Shown here piece after piece: positions 11,414-17,484 of a DNA stretch of 17,484 bases. Under the pieces are notes generated by a model. It searched no databases, had not been told where the DNA came from, and worked only from the letters and a program-made list of their open reading frames with translations. The translations under genes were made by a program, and so were the position numbers. This DNA comes from Lachnospiraceae bacterium UBA7026 (GTDB lineage: Bacteria > Bacillota > Clostridia > Lachnospirales > Lachnospiraceae), in contig DLBH01000036.1 of the NCBI GenBank assembly GCA_002494165.1, forward strand, positions 1-17,484, read 5' to 3'. Each line of letters opens with the position of its first letter. The first letter of the stretch is position 1.

Positions 11414-13921
11414 ATGAATCGTGAAGCCCTTTACAGACGTTTACAGGAAGGACCATTGATTTTGGATGGTGCCACAGGCTCTAACCTGCAGAAGGCGGGT
11501 ATGCCTGTGGGTGTATGTCCGGAACAATGGATTCTTGATCATCCCCAGGTTTTGCTGAAGCTGCAGAAAGATTTTGTGGAGGCAGGGTCAGACATTGTTT
11601 ATGCCCCAACTTTCTCAGCCAATAGAATCAAATTGGCAGAATATGGCCTGGCAGACAGGATAGGCCAGATCAACCGTGACCTGGCTGCCTTGTCCCGGAA
11701 GGCAGTAGGGGATAAGGCCCTGGTTGCCGGTGACCTGACCATGACTGGGGCAGCCCTTGCACCCGTTGGTTCCATGGAACTGGAAGAGTTGATTGACATT
11801 TACAAGGAACAGGCAGCCTATCTTCTGGAGGGCGGTGTGGATCTTTTTGTAGTTGAGACCATGATGAGCCTGGCTGAAACCAGGGCGGCAGTCCTTGCCA
11901 TCAAGGAGATCTGTGATCTGCCGGTCATAGCTTCTCTGACCTTCCAGGAGGATGGCAGGACCCTCTACGGAACAGACCCGGTGACGGCAGTAGTAGTACT
12001 GCAGAGCATAGGTACCGATGTAATCGGGGTAAATTGCTCCACAGGTCCCAGGGAGATGCTTGCGGTAGTTAAACAGATGAAGGAATACGCCGACGTACCG
12101 ATTCTTGCCAAACCCAACGCGGGACTTCCCGTCCTGATTAACGGGGAGACAGTTTACCCCATGGCCGCGGAAGAGTTTGCTTCTTATGGGCCTGCCTTCG
12201 TTGAGGCCGGAGCCGCTTTTCTGGGTGGCTGCTGCGGCACCAGCCCGGACCATATCCGGCTTTTGGCCAGGTCGGTTAAAGGCATGGCCGTCAAAGAGGC
12301 GGACAACCGCCACCCAATGATGCTGGCTTCAGAAAGAAAAAGCCAGGAGATCCTCCTTGATGGTCCCTTTCTGGTAATCGGAGAGAGGATTAATCCAACA
12401 GGAAAAACGAAGCTGCAGGCTGAGCTGCGGGCCGGAAGATTCCAGATCGTTGAAGAGATGGCCGAAGCCCAGGAAGACATGGGAGCCCATATCCTTGACA
12501 TCAATATGGGTACGAATGGTATTGACGAGAAGGAGGCTATGCTCAAGGCCATAGATAAGGTGACCATGGTATCCAGCCTGCCTTTATGCATAGACACAAG
12601 CTACGTGGAGGTTATGGAGGCGGCCCTGCTCCATTATCCGGGAAGGGCTCTCATCAATTCTATTTCCCTGGAAAAATATAAGATAGAGAGACTGCTGCCC
12701 CTGGCTAAGAAATACGGGGCTATGTTTATTCTTCTTCCTCTCTCGGACCAGGGCCTGCCCAGGGACAGCGAGGAGAAAAAGGAGATCATAGGAAAAATTC
12801 TGGCCGAGTCTGATGCCCTGGGTATCAGCAGAAAGCAGATTATCGTAGACGGACTGGTAACAACAGCGGGAGCCAACCCCAGAGCTGCTTTGGAAACCCT
12901 CGATACCATCAGATATTGCAGGGAAGACCTGGGCCTGCCCACCACTGTGGGCCTGTCCAATATTTCTTTCGGTCTGCCGGAGAGGGCCTATGTCAATGGA
13001 GCCTTTGCCGCCATGGCCATAGGCCAGGGGCTGACCATGGCCATAGCTAATCCCTCCAATCTCATGCTGATGGGAATCAGTTCGGCGGCAGACCTGCTTC
13101 GTAATACTGACGGGGCCGATGTCCGCTATATCCACCAGATTCAGCGGATGGCACCCCTACTGGCCCGGCAGAAGGAGAACCAGTCACTGGCCGGGGCAAA
13201 GTGCCATTGTCCGGATGTCCGGGAGGGCAGACAAGCAGGATCCGCAGGGCAGAAACCGGGACAGGGTCTGGGACAAGCCGGCAGTGGAACGGAGACCAGT
13301 CCGGTCTTCGAGGCCGTATTAAAGGGAAATAAGGATGGGATCCTGGACCTGGTCCAGGCTGCTCTTAAAGATGGAGTCCAGGCCGGGGATATTCTTGACG
13401 GGATGCTGATTCCTGCCATCAATGAAGTGGGCAGGCTTTTTGACAGACAGATTTATTTCCTCCCCCAGCTGATCTCCAGCGCCGGGACCATGGAGAAGGC
13501 GGTCTCCTATCTGGAACCCCTCATGCAGACCGGCGGAGGCAGGGAATCCATGCCCTCCATAGTCATTGCAACAGTGGAAGGGGATATCCATGATATCGGT
13601 AAAAACCTGGTGGCCCTGATGCTCCGTAACTATGGTTACCGGGTCATCGACCTGGGCAAGGATGTGCCGGCCTCCCGCATCGTTGAGACAGCAAGGGAGG
13701 AAGATGCCTCCATCATTGCACTCTCAGCCCTAATGACAACAACCATGATGAGGATGGAGGATACGGTGAAGCTTAGAGATGAGCAGGGTCTTGATGCCAA
13801 GGTGATCATCGGAGGAGCCGTTACAACCCAAAGCTTTGCAAAGGAGATTGGTGCTGATGGCTATTCTAAAGATGCTGCAGATGCTGTCAAGCTGGTTAAA
13901 AGTCTTCTTGATGAAATGTGA
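11414..13921 (+). CDS. metH: Cobalamin-dependent methionine synthase without reactivation domain
   Basis: An 835-aa enzyme transferring a methyl group from methyltetrahydrofolate through cobalamin to homocysteine. The domain order is as follows. A homocysteine-binding barrel (about 1-300) has zinc ligands Cys208 (GVNCS) and Cys273-Cys274 (GGCCGT). A pterin-binding barrel (about 318-585) starts at VIGERINPTGK and carries DINMG. A cobalamin cap follows at about 632-710, and a B12-binding Rossmann domain at about 713-835 with EGDIHDIGKN, where His726 is the lower axial ligand, and a late GGAV. The AdoMet-binding reactivation domain of long MetH (E. coli, 1227 aa) is missing, as in some Clostridia and Thermotoga. 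Reactivation must come from another protein or be dispensable. Residues 588-632 form an unusual Gly/Gln-rich linker. The start is ATG 11414, 7 nt after AGGAGG; a longer TTG frame from 11351 is rejected. Confidence 0.95.
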   Translation: MNREALYRRLQEGPLILDGATGSNLQKAGMPVGVCPEQWILDHPQVLLKLQKDFVEAGSDIVYAPTFSANRIKLAEYGLADRIGQINRDLAALSRKAVGDKALVAGDLTMTGAALAPVGSMELEELIDIYKEQAAYLLEGGVDLFVVETMMSLAETRAAVLAIKEICDLPVIASLTFQEDGRTLYGTDPVTAVVVLQSIGTDVIGVNCSTGPREMLAVVKQMKEYADVPILAKPNAGLPVLINGETVYPMAAEEFASYGPAFVEAGAAFLGGCCGTSPDHIRLLARSVKGMAVKEADNRHPMMLASERKSQEILLDGPFLVIGERINPTGKTKLQAELRAGRFQIVEEMAEAQEDMGAHILDINMGTNGIDEKEAMLKAIDKVTMVSSLPLCIDTSYVEVMEAALLHYPGRALINSISLEKYKIERLLPLAKKYGAMFILLPLSDQGLPRDSEEKKEIIGKILAESDALGISRKQIIVDGLVTTAGANPRAALETLDTIRYCREDLGLPTTVGLSNISFGLPERAYVNGAFAAMAIGQGLTMAIANPSNLMLMGISSAADLLRNTDGADVRYIHQIQRMAPLLARQKENQSLAGAKCHCPDVREGRQAGSAGQKPGQGLGQAGSGTETSPVFEAVLKGNKDGILDLVQAALKDGVQAGDILDGMLIPAINEVGRLFDRQIYFLPQLISSAGTMEKAVSYLEPLMQTGGGRESMPSIVIATVEGDIHDIGKNLVALMLRNYGYRVIDLGKDVPASRIVETAREEDASIIALSALMTTTMMRMEDTVKLRDEQGLDAKVIIGGAVTTQSFAKEIGADGYSKDAADAVKLVKSLLDEM

Positions 13922-13971
13922 CCCTTTTTTGGAGTTTTGGGAACTGGCGGACCTGGCTTCCTGTAAATAAG

Positions 13972-14014
13972 GGCCATGCTTTATTCAAGGACCGACAGCC
14001 TTTATAGCATGGCC
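13972..14014 (+). other. Inverted repeat downstream of metH
   Basis: GGCCATGCT (13972-13980) pairs perfectly with AGCATGGCC (14006-14014) around a 25-nt loop. Only TGCCCGCTGATTATTT follows, so it is at best a weak terminator. The gap 13922-14220 also holds the glycosyltransferase promoter and leader. Confidence 0.5.
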
Positions 14015-14063
14015 TGCCCGCTGATTATTTAGAAAAGCGAAAGAATTGATAAAGCATTTTAAT

Positions 14064-14091
14064 ATTTGTTTGAACAAATGTGTGGTATGAT
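14064..14091 (+). promoter_or_regulatory. Extended -10 promoter with palindromic operator candidate
   Basis: TATGAT (14086-14091) is preceded by TGG, an extended -10; no good -35 is visible. The palindrome ATTTGTT-TG-AACAAAT (14064-14079) covers the -35 region. It has the form expected of a dimeric repressor site such as those of the TetR family. Its regulator is not in the window. Confidence 0.45.
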
Positions 14092-14220
14092 GGGAGATAT
14101 AGCTGGGAGCGGAAGACTGCCATGGCTGAGAATTATTTTAGGAGAAATGTTTTTGGCAGGCCAGGGCAGGGAGGGCTTTGCGGCTAAGACTTATCATGAC
14201 AAGGCCAGAGGATAAATAAG

Positions 14221-15132
14221 ATGACTGTAGATATTATTATTCCCACTTATAAACCGGACCAGAAGTTGGACAGGTGTCTTCGTATGCTTCAAAGGCAGAC
14301 CGTAAAGCCTGACAGGATCCTTTTGGTGAATACGGAAGAGAGTCTCTTTTCCAGTCAGGTATTCCCGACCCTGCCCCAGGGGGAGATTATTCATATCAGA
14401 AAAGAAGAGTTTGACCATGGAGGCACGAGGAACCGGGCAGCCGCCATGTGTGACAGTGACCTGATTCTGCTGCTTACCCAGGATGCCATCCCGGCGGATG
14501 AGTACCTGATCGAGCATCTCATGGACGCCTTTTCTGACCAGGAGGTCTGTGCGGCCTACGGCCGGCAGATGGCTGACCCCAGGGATAATCCCGTAGAATC
14601 CTACACCAGACAGTTTAATTATCCGGCCCAAGGCAGGGTCAAGTCCAAAGAAGACCTGGAAGAGCTGGGTATTAAAACCTTTTTCTGTTCCAATGTCTGT
14701 GCCGCTTACAGAAAGTCTGTCTATGACCAGCTGGGAGGTTTTCCCACCCATACGATTTTTAATGAGGATATGATTTTTGCGTCCCGGCTGATCGAGGCCG
14801 GAAAGAAGATCGCCTATGTGGCAGAGGCTAAGGTCTGGCACTGGCATAATTACAGCGCCATGGACCAGCTGCGCAGGAATTTTGACCTGGCCGTATCCCA
14901 GGTGGATTACGGCGGCCTCTTTAATGAGGTCCGGTCAGAGTCAGAAGGAATCAGACTGGTGAAGATGACCCTCCTGCATTTCCTGAAGAAGGGACGGATC
15001 AGCCTGGTCCCCCACATTTTCCTGCAAAACGGGGCCAAGTTTGTGGGCTACAGGCTTGGGAAAAGCTACAGAAGCCTGCCACAGTGGCTGGTCAGAAGGA
15101 TCTCCATGAACAAGGAATACTGGAAATCATAA
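14221..15132 (+). CDS. GT2-family glycosyltransferase (rhamnosyltransferase-like)
   Basis: A 303-aa GT-A fold glycosyltransferase of family 2. It opens with VDIIIPTYKPDQKLDRCL, the usual nucleotide-sugar strand, followed by FDHGGTRNRAA (64-74) and LLTQDAIP (84-91), a pairing typical of the rhamnosyltransferase-like group. FNEDMIFASRL (about 180-190) supplies the acidic catalytic region, and WHWHNYS lies near 206-212. There is no signal peptide. The C-terminus is basic and amphipathic (GYRLGKSYRSLPQWLVRRIS), which may hold the enzyme at the membrane. It probably adds a sugar to a cell-wall polysaccharide; the donor and acceptor are not known. AGAGGA lies 8 nt before the ATG. The LCP protein downstream, which would attach such polymers to peptidoglycan, supports an envelope role, though a 171-nt gap separates them. 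Confidence 0.9.
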   Translation: MTVDIIIPTYKPDQKLDRCLRMLQRQTVKPDRILLVNTEESLFSSQVFPTLPQGEIIHIRKEEFDHGGTRNRAAAMCDSDLILLLTQDAIPADEYLIEHLMDAFSDQEVCAAYGRQMADPRDNPVESYTRQFNYPAQGRVKSKEDLEELGIKTFFCSNVCAAYRKSVYDQLGGFPTHTIFNEDMIFASRLIEAGKKIAYVAEAKVWHWHNYSAMDQLRRNFDLAVSQVDYGGLFNEVRSESEGIRLVKMTLLHFLKKGRISLVPHIFLQNGAKFVGYRLGKSYRSLPQWLVRRISMNKEYWKS

Positions 15133-15164
15133 CTTTTCGTCTGTATATTTTAAGAATTTTGGTC

Positions 15165-15191
15165 TTGAAATGTATCAAAATTTAGTATAAG
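15165..15191 (+). promoter_or_regulatory. Weak promoter candidate for the LCP gene
   Basis: TTGAAA (15165-15170) and TATAAG (15186-15191) with a short 15-nt spacer. It would give a leader of about 105 nt containing a CGGAT/ATCCG hairpin near 15253-15266. Confidence 0.3.
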
Positions 15192-15303
15192 GTAGTAAAG
15201 GAATTATGCGGTCAGAGCAGTTGTCTGAGGCTGCCGGCCTGTTCCGGATCCGAATCCGTCTGCATCCAACTGATGTATGATCAAGAATCAGGAGGTATAA
15301 AGT

Positions 15304-16428
15304 TTGACATCTAGCAAGAATAATACTGGGATGAAAAAGAAGAAGGTTAAGAAAAAGAAGTCTTCGGGAGGCATCAGGTGGGGGAGGCTGCTGGCGCAGA
15401 TTATGACCTGCCTGCTTCTGACGGTCCTTTTTCTGGGGTCTGCTGTCGGAGGAGCTGCGGCTGCTTATTACAAGGCCGCGACCATGACCATCACCACCGA
15501 TACCGAGACAGCCCTGAGGAATGCCAACGTCGTCGAGACAGACCTTTCCTATGACCAGGACGTGGTTAACATTCTCCTGATCGGTGCCGATAAGAGGGCT
15601 GACGAGAATGATGCCGGCCGGTCTGACACTACGATGATTGCCACCATCGATCTCAAGAATGGAAAGCTGAAGCTGACCTCTCTTATGAGAGACATGTATA
15701 TAGAGATCCCTGAATATGGATACCACAAGTTTAATGCCGCCTACTCTTACGGCGGAGTACAGCTGGAGTATGAGACCATAGCCAACAATTTCGGCATCAA
15801 GCTGGATGGTTATGTTGAGGTAGATATGGAGGCCTTCCGTGAGGTAGTCGACCTGATCGGCGGCGTGCCTATGGAGCTGACGGAGGCGGAGGCCTATTTC
15901 ATGCAGACAGCCTACAAGAATTCCAAGCACGGAGAGAAGAACGTTACTGCCGGGTCTAATATGCTGACTCCTTACCAGGCCCTGGCCTACTGCCGGATCA
16001 GGCAGGACGTGACCGGCGAGTTCGGACGGACAGACCGCCAGAGAAAGGTTCTTATATCCGTTTATAATGCCTTCAAGAGTGAGGATCTGATGACCATTAC
16101 CAATATCTGTATGAAGGCACTGAAATATGTTACAACTGACCTGACTGAAGAGCAGATCCGCAGTCTTATGACTGCTGTGATCTCCATGGGTACCACAGAC
16201 ATTGAGCAGCTTCGTATTCCTTACGAGGGGTCTTTCACTGAAGGTCGTTTGGCCGGTGACGGTGCCTGGGTTATGCAGGTGGATTACGATGCCAACAAGG
16301 CAGCTCTCCAGTACTTTATCTTCGGAATCGGTGAGGATCCCCAGATTCAGGAGAACTACGGTGTCGGCAACGACAGGTTTATCGATGGCTATTATCCGGA
16401 GAAGACAGAAGGAATTTCAACCTATTAA
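15304..16428 (+). CDS. LytR-CpsA-Psr (LCP) family cell-wall polymer ligase
   Basis: A 374-aa membrane-anchored LCP protein. LCP enzymes move lipid-linked wall polymers such as teichoic acids or polysaccharides onto peptidoglycan outside the membrane. A very basic cytosolic tail (KKKKVKKKK, 11-19) is followed by one membrane helix (about 29-57) and the outer LCP domain. Key motifs are NILLIGADKR (89-98), GRSDTTM with Arg106 and Asp108, SLMRDMY with Arg129-Asp130, and QALAYCRIR ... GRTDRQRKVL with its basic residues for pyrophosphate binding. The start is TTG at 15304: AGGAGG (15290-15295) is 8 nt upstream, whereas the first in-frame ATG (15334) is 38 nt away. ilvN begins 22 nt after the stop, so the two may share a transcript. 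The glycosyltransferase upstream fits an envelope role. Confidence 0.95.
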   Translation: MTSSKNNTGMKKKKVKKKKSSGGIRWGRLLAQIMTCLLLTVLFLGSAVGGAAAAYYKAATMTITTDTETALRNANVVETDLSYDQDVVNILLIGADKRADENDAGRSDTTMIATIDLKNGKLKLTSLMRDMYIEIPEYGYHKFNAAYSYGGVQLEYETIANNFGIKLDGYVEVDMEAFREVVDLIGGVPMELTEAEAYFMQTAYKNSKHGEKNVTAGSNMLTPYQALAYCRIRQDVTGEFGRTDRQRKVLISVYNAFKSEDLMTITNICMKALKYVTTDLTEEQIRSLMTAVISMGTTDIEQLRIPYEGSFTEGRLAGDGAWVMQVDYDANKAALQYFIFGIGEDPQIQENYGVGNDRFIDGYYPEKTEGISTY

Positions 16429-16450
16429 GCCCTAGTGAGGAGAAAGAGAC

Positions 16451-16939
16451 ATGAAGCGAATCGTTCTATCATTATTAGTAGATAACAATCCCGGCGTCCT
16501 GGCCCGTGTGGCCTCCCTTTTCAGCCGGAGAGGATATAATATTGACAGCATCACTGCCGGTGAGACCAATGATGCCAATTATACCAGGATTACTGTTACA
16601 GTAAGAGGTGATAACCAGATTCTTGCCCAGATCCGTAATCAGATCAACAAGCTGGAAGAAGTCCGCAAAATCATAGAACTGGATAATGACCAGTCTGTCT
16701 GCCGTGAACTGGTACTGGTTAAGGTTCTTGCCGACAAGAAGGAGAAGCAGGAGATTATCGCTATCGCCGACGTTTTCCGCGCTAAGATCGTGGATGTTTC
16801 AACGAATTCAGTCATGATTGAGCTGACCGGCAACCAGAATAAGCTGGATGCCTTCCTGAATCTGCTGGAAGATTTTGAAGTCATTGAGATGGTGAGAACC
16901 GGTCTTACCGGTCTTGAGAGAGGAAGTAATATATTATAG
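16451..16939 (+). CDS. ilvN: Acetolactate synthase, small (regulatory) subunit
   Basis: A 162-aa regulatory subunit of acetohydroxyacid synthase, which makes acetolactate and acetohydroxybutyrate for valine, leucine and isoleucine. The N-terminal ACT domain (about 3-76) shows LLVDNNPGVLARVASLFSRR, GYNIDSITAGET and the R.TVTV.GD pattern, the usual valine-binding ACT face. The C-terminal domain (about 83-158) runs from ELVLVKVLADKKEKQEI to VIEMVRTGLTGLERG. Length is normal. GAGGAG lies 9 nt before the ATG. The catalytic subunit gene ilvB is not directly upstream, where it is commonly found; an LCP gene takes that place. ilvC follows, but behind a strong terminator and with its own promoter, so ilvN and ilvC are separately transcribed. 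Confidence 0.96.
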   Translation: MKRIVLSLLVDNNPGVLARVASLFSRRGYNIDSITAGETNDANYTRITVTVRGDNQILAQIRNQINKLEEVRKIIELDNDQSVCRELVLVKVLADKKEKQEIIAIADVFRAKIVDVSTNSVMIELTGNQNKLDAFLNLLEDFEVIEMVRTGLTGLERGSNIL

Positions 16940-16961
16940 GCTGATCATCAGTCGTTTATAG

Positions 16962-17013
16962 AACCGCCGGAGGAGAAGGCGCCTGTATAGGGCTTTGGCT
17001 TCCGGCGGTTTTT
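16962..17013 (+). terminator. Strong intrinsic terminator after ilvN
   Basis: AACCGCCGGA (16962-16971) pairs perfectly with TCCGGCGGTT (17001-17010), with the run GGTTTTTC at its end. The loop contains the palindrome AGGCGCCT. Confidence 0.93.
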
Positions 17014-17062
17014 CATATTTTCAATTAGTTTTGACATGGGAAAATGCAATTTTATCTTTAAA

Positions 17063-17077
17063 AAAATTCAAAAAATT
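17063..17077 (-). promoter_or_regulatory. Candidate CodY box upstream of ilvC
   Basis: On the minus strand the sequence reads AATTTTTTGAATTTT, three mismatches from the CodY consensus AATTTTCWGAAAATT. It lies about 70 bp upstream of the ilvC -10. CodY commonly represses ilv genes in Firmicutes. The region is very AT-rich, so a chance match is possible. Confidence 0.3.
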
Positions 17078-17109
17078 CAATTAATTGTTCATTTAATTGG
17101 ATCAAAGTC

Positions 17110-17138
17110 TTGATTTCTGAATTTATCAGTAGTATTAT
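17110..17138 (+). promoter_or_regulatory. Promoter of ilvC
   Basis: TTGATT (17110-17115), a 17-nt spacer and TATTAT (17133-17138). The leader would be about 95 nt; no T-box signature is seen in it. A TTGACA at 17031-17036 has no matching -10. Confidence 0.6.
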
Positions 17139-17239
17139 ATCTTGTGATGCGTAAAATATTGAGGTCCTTTACCAGAAGATCCGTGTCAGGGACTGGAATA
17201 CAGAAATAAGTATATTTAACATTTTAGGAGGAATTAATC

Positions 17240-17484
17240 ATGGCAGCAAAGATTTTTTATCAGGAAGATTGTGACTTATCCTTATTACAGGGACAGACAA
17301 TCGCCATCATCGGCTATGGCAGCCAGGGACATGCTCATGCCCTTAACTTAAAGGAGTCCGGATGTAACGTTATCGTTGGTCTTTACGAGGGAAGTAAGTC
17401 CTGGGCTAAGGCTGAGAAACAGGGCCTGACTGTTTATACGGCAGCAGAGGCAGCAAAGCGCGCCGACATCATCATGATCCTGAT
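17240..17484 (+). CDS. ilvC: Ketol-acid reductoisomerase, N-terminal part (3' truncated)
   Basis: The first 81 residues of acetohydroxyacid isomeroreductase, which converts the IlvBN products to dihydroxy acids using NAD(P)H. The opening [20 protein letters not shown] leads into the Rossmann motif [19 protein letters not shown] (25-30 is GYGSQG). The cofactor loop reads [10 protein letters not shown] (46-55). Most NADPH enzymes have Arg where Tyr49 stands, and Glu50 is acidic, so NADH or mixed use is possible. AGGAGG at 17226-17231 is 8 nt before the ATG. The gene runs off the window. It has its own promoter and a possible CodY site. Confidence 0.97.
   Translation, partial: MAAKIFYQEDCDLSLLQGQTIAIIGYGSQGHAHALNLKESGCNVIVGLYEGSKSWAKAEKQGLTVYTAAEAAKRADIIMIL

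Noticed and set aside
14122..14215. Two short upstream frames in the glycosyltransferase leader (starts 14122 and 14147, about 21-22 codons)
   Set aside because: Shine-Dalgarno spacings are poor (12 and 2 nt), and there are no regulatory codon runs to suggest a leader peptide.
17145..17239. T-box or amino-acid riboswitch in the ilvC leader
   Set aside because: No TGGNACCGCG-type T-box sequence, no terminator-antiterminator pair, and only 4-bp stems.

Overview
The window looks like a chromosomal segment of a Gram-positive anaerobe of the class Clostridia, most likely a Lachnospiraceae-type organism. This is inferred from moderate GC content with AT-rich intergenic DNA, strong AGGAGG ribosome binding sites, sigma-A-type promoters, a DUF975 membrane protein, an LCP-family protein, a Na+-type membrane pyrophosphatase and a MetH without a reactivation domain. 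No rRNA, tRNA, CRISPR array, insertion sequence or phage gene was seen. Apart from its leaders and a few small or unknown genes, this is a housekeeping region.

Layout. 1-592: the 3' end of an exporter-type ABC transporter (+), ending at a strong terminator. 840-2735: two minus-strand genes, a Nudix hydrolase and a secreted SH3b-NlpC/P60 cell-wall hydrolase, each with its own promoter. 2736-3334: an AT-rich gap with three hairpins of unknown function and the hppA promoter. 3335-5320: a K+-dependent membrane pyrophosphatase with the Na+-type glutamate. 5501-6427: a phosphotransacylase of the Pta/Ptb family. 6647-7443: a translationally coupled pair, a 90-aa four/five-cysteine protein and an EutP-like P-loop protein. 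7568-7747: a 59-aa orphan protein with a near-consensus promoter. 7892-8623: a DUF975 membrane protein. 8680-9237: shikimate kinase. 9378-10244 (-): a shikimate dehydrogenase homologue, convergent with the kinase across a bidirectional terminator. 10438-11148: an unrecognised 236-aa protein. 11414-13921: a three-module MetH with a possible attenuator leader. 14221-15132: a GT2 glycosyltransferase behind a palindromic operator candidate. 15304-16428: an LCP protein starting at TTG. 16451-16939: ilvN. 17240-end: the start of ilvC.

How the genes work together. Shikimate kinase and the shikimate dehydrogenase homologue belong to the chorismate pathway. IlvN and IlvC act in branched-chain amino acid synthesis. 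MetH makes methionine. The glycosyltransferase, the LCP ligase and the NlpC/P60 enzyme act on the cell envelope. The mPPase and the phosphotransacylase are plausibly energy-conserving: PPi-driven ion export, and acyl-CoA to acyl-phosphate conversion. Both appear rich in GGT/CGT codons, which suggests high expression. The most interesting points are the phosphotransacylase next to a Cys-rich/EutP pair, the unexplained structured DNA at 2852-3049, the riboswitch-like metH leader, the NADPH-atypical cofactor loop of IlvC, and the orphan genes at 7568 and 10438.
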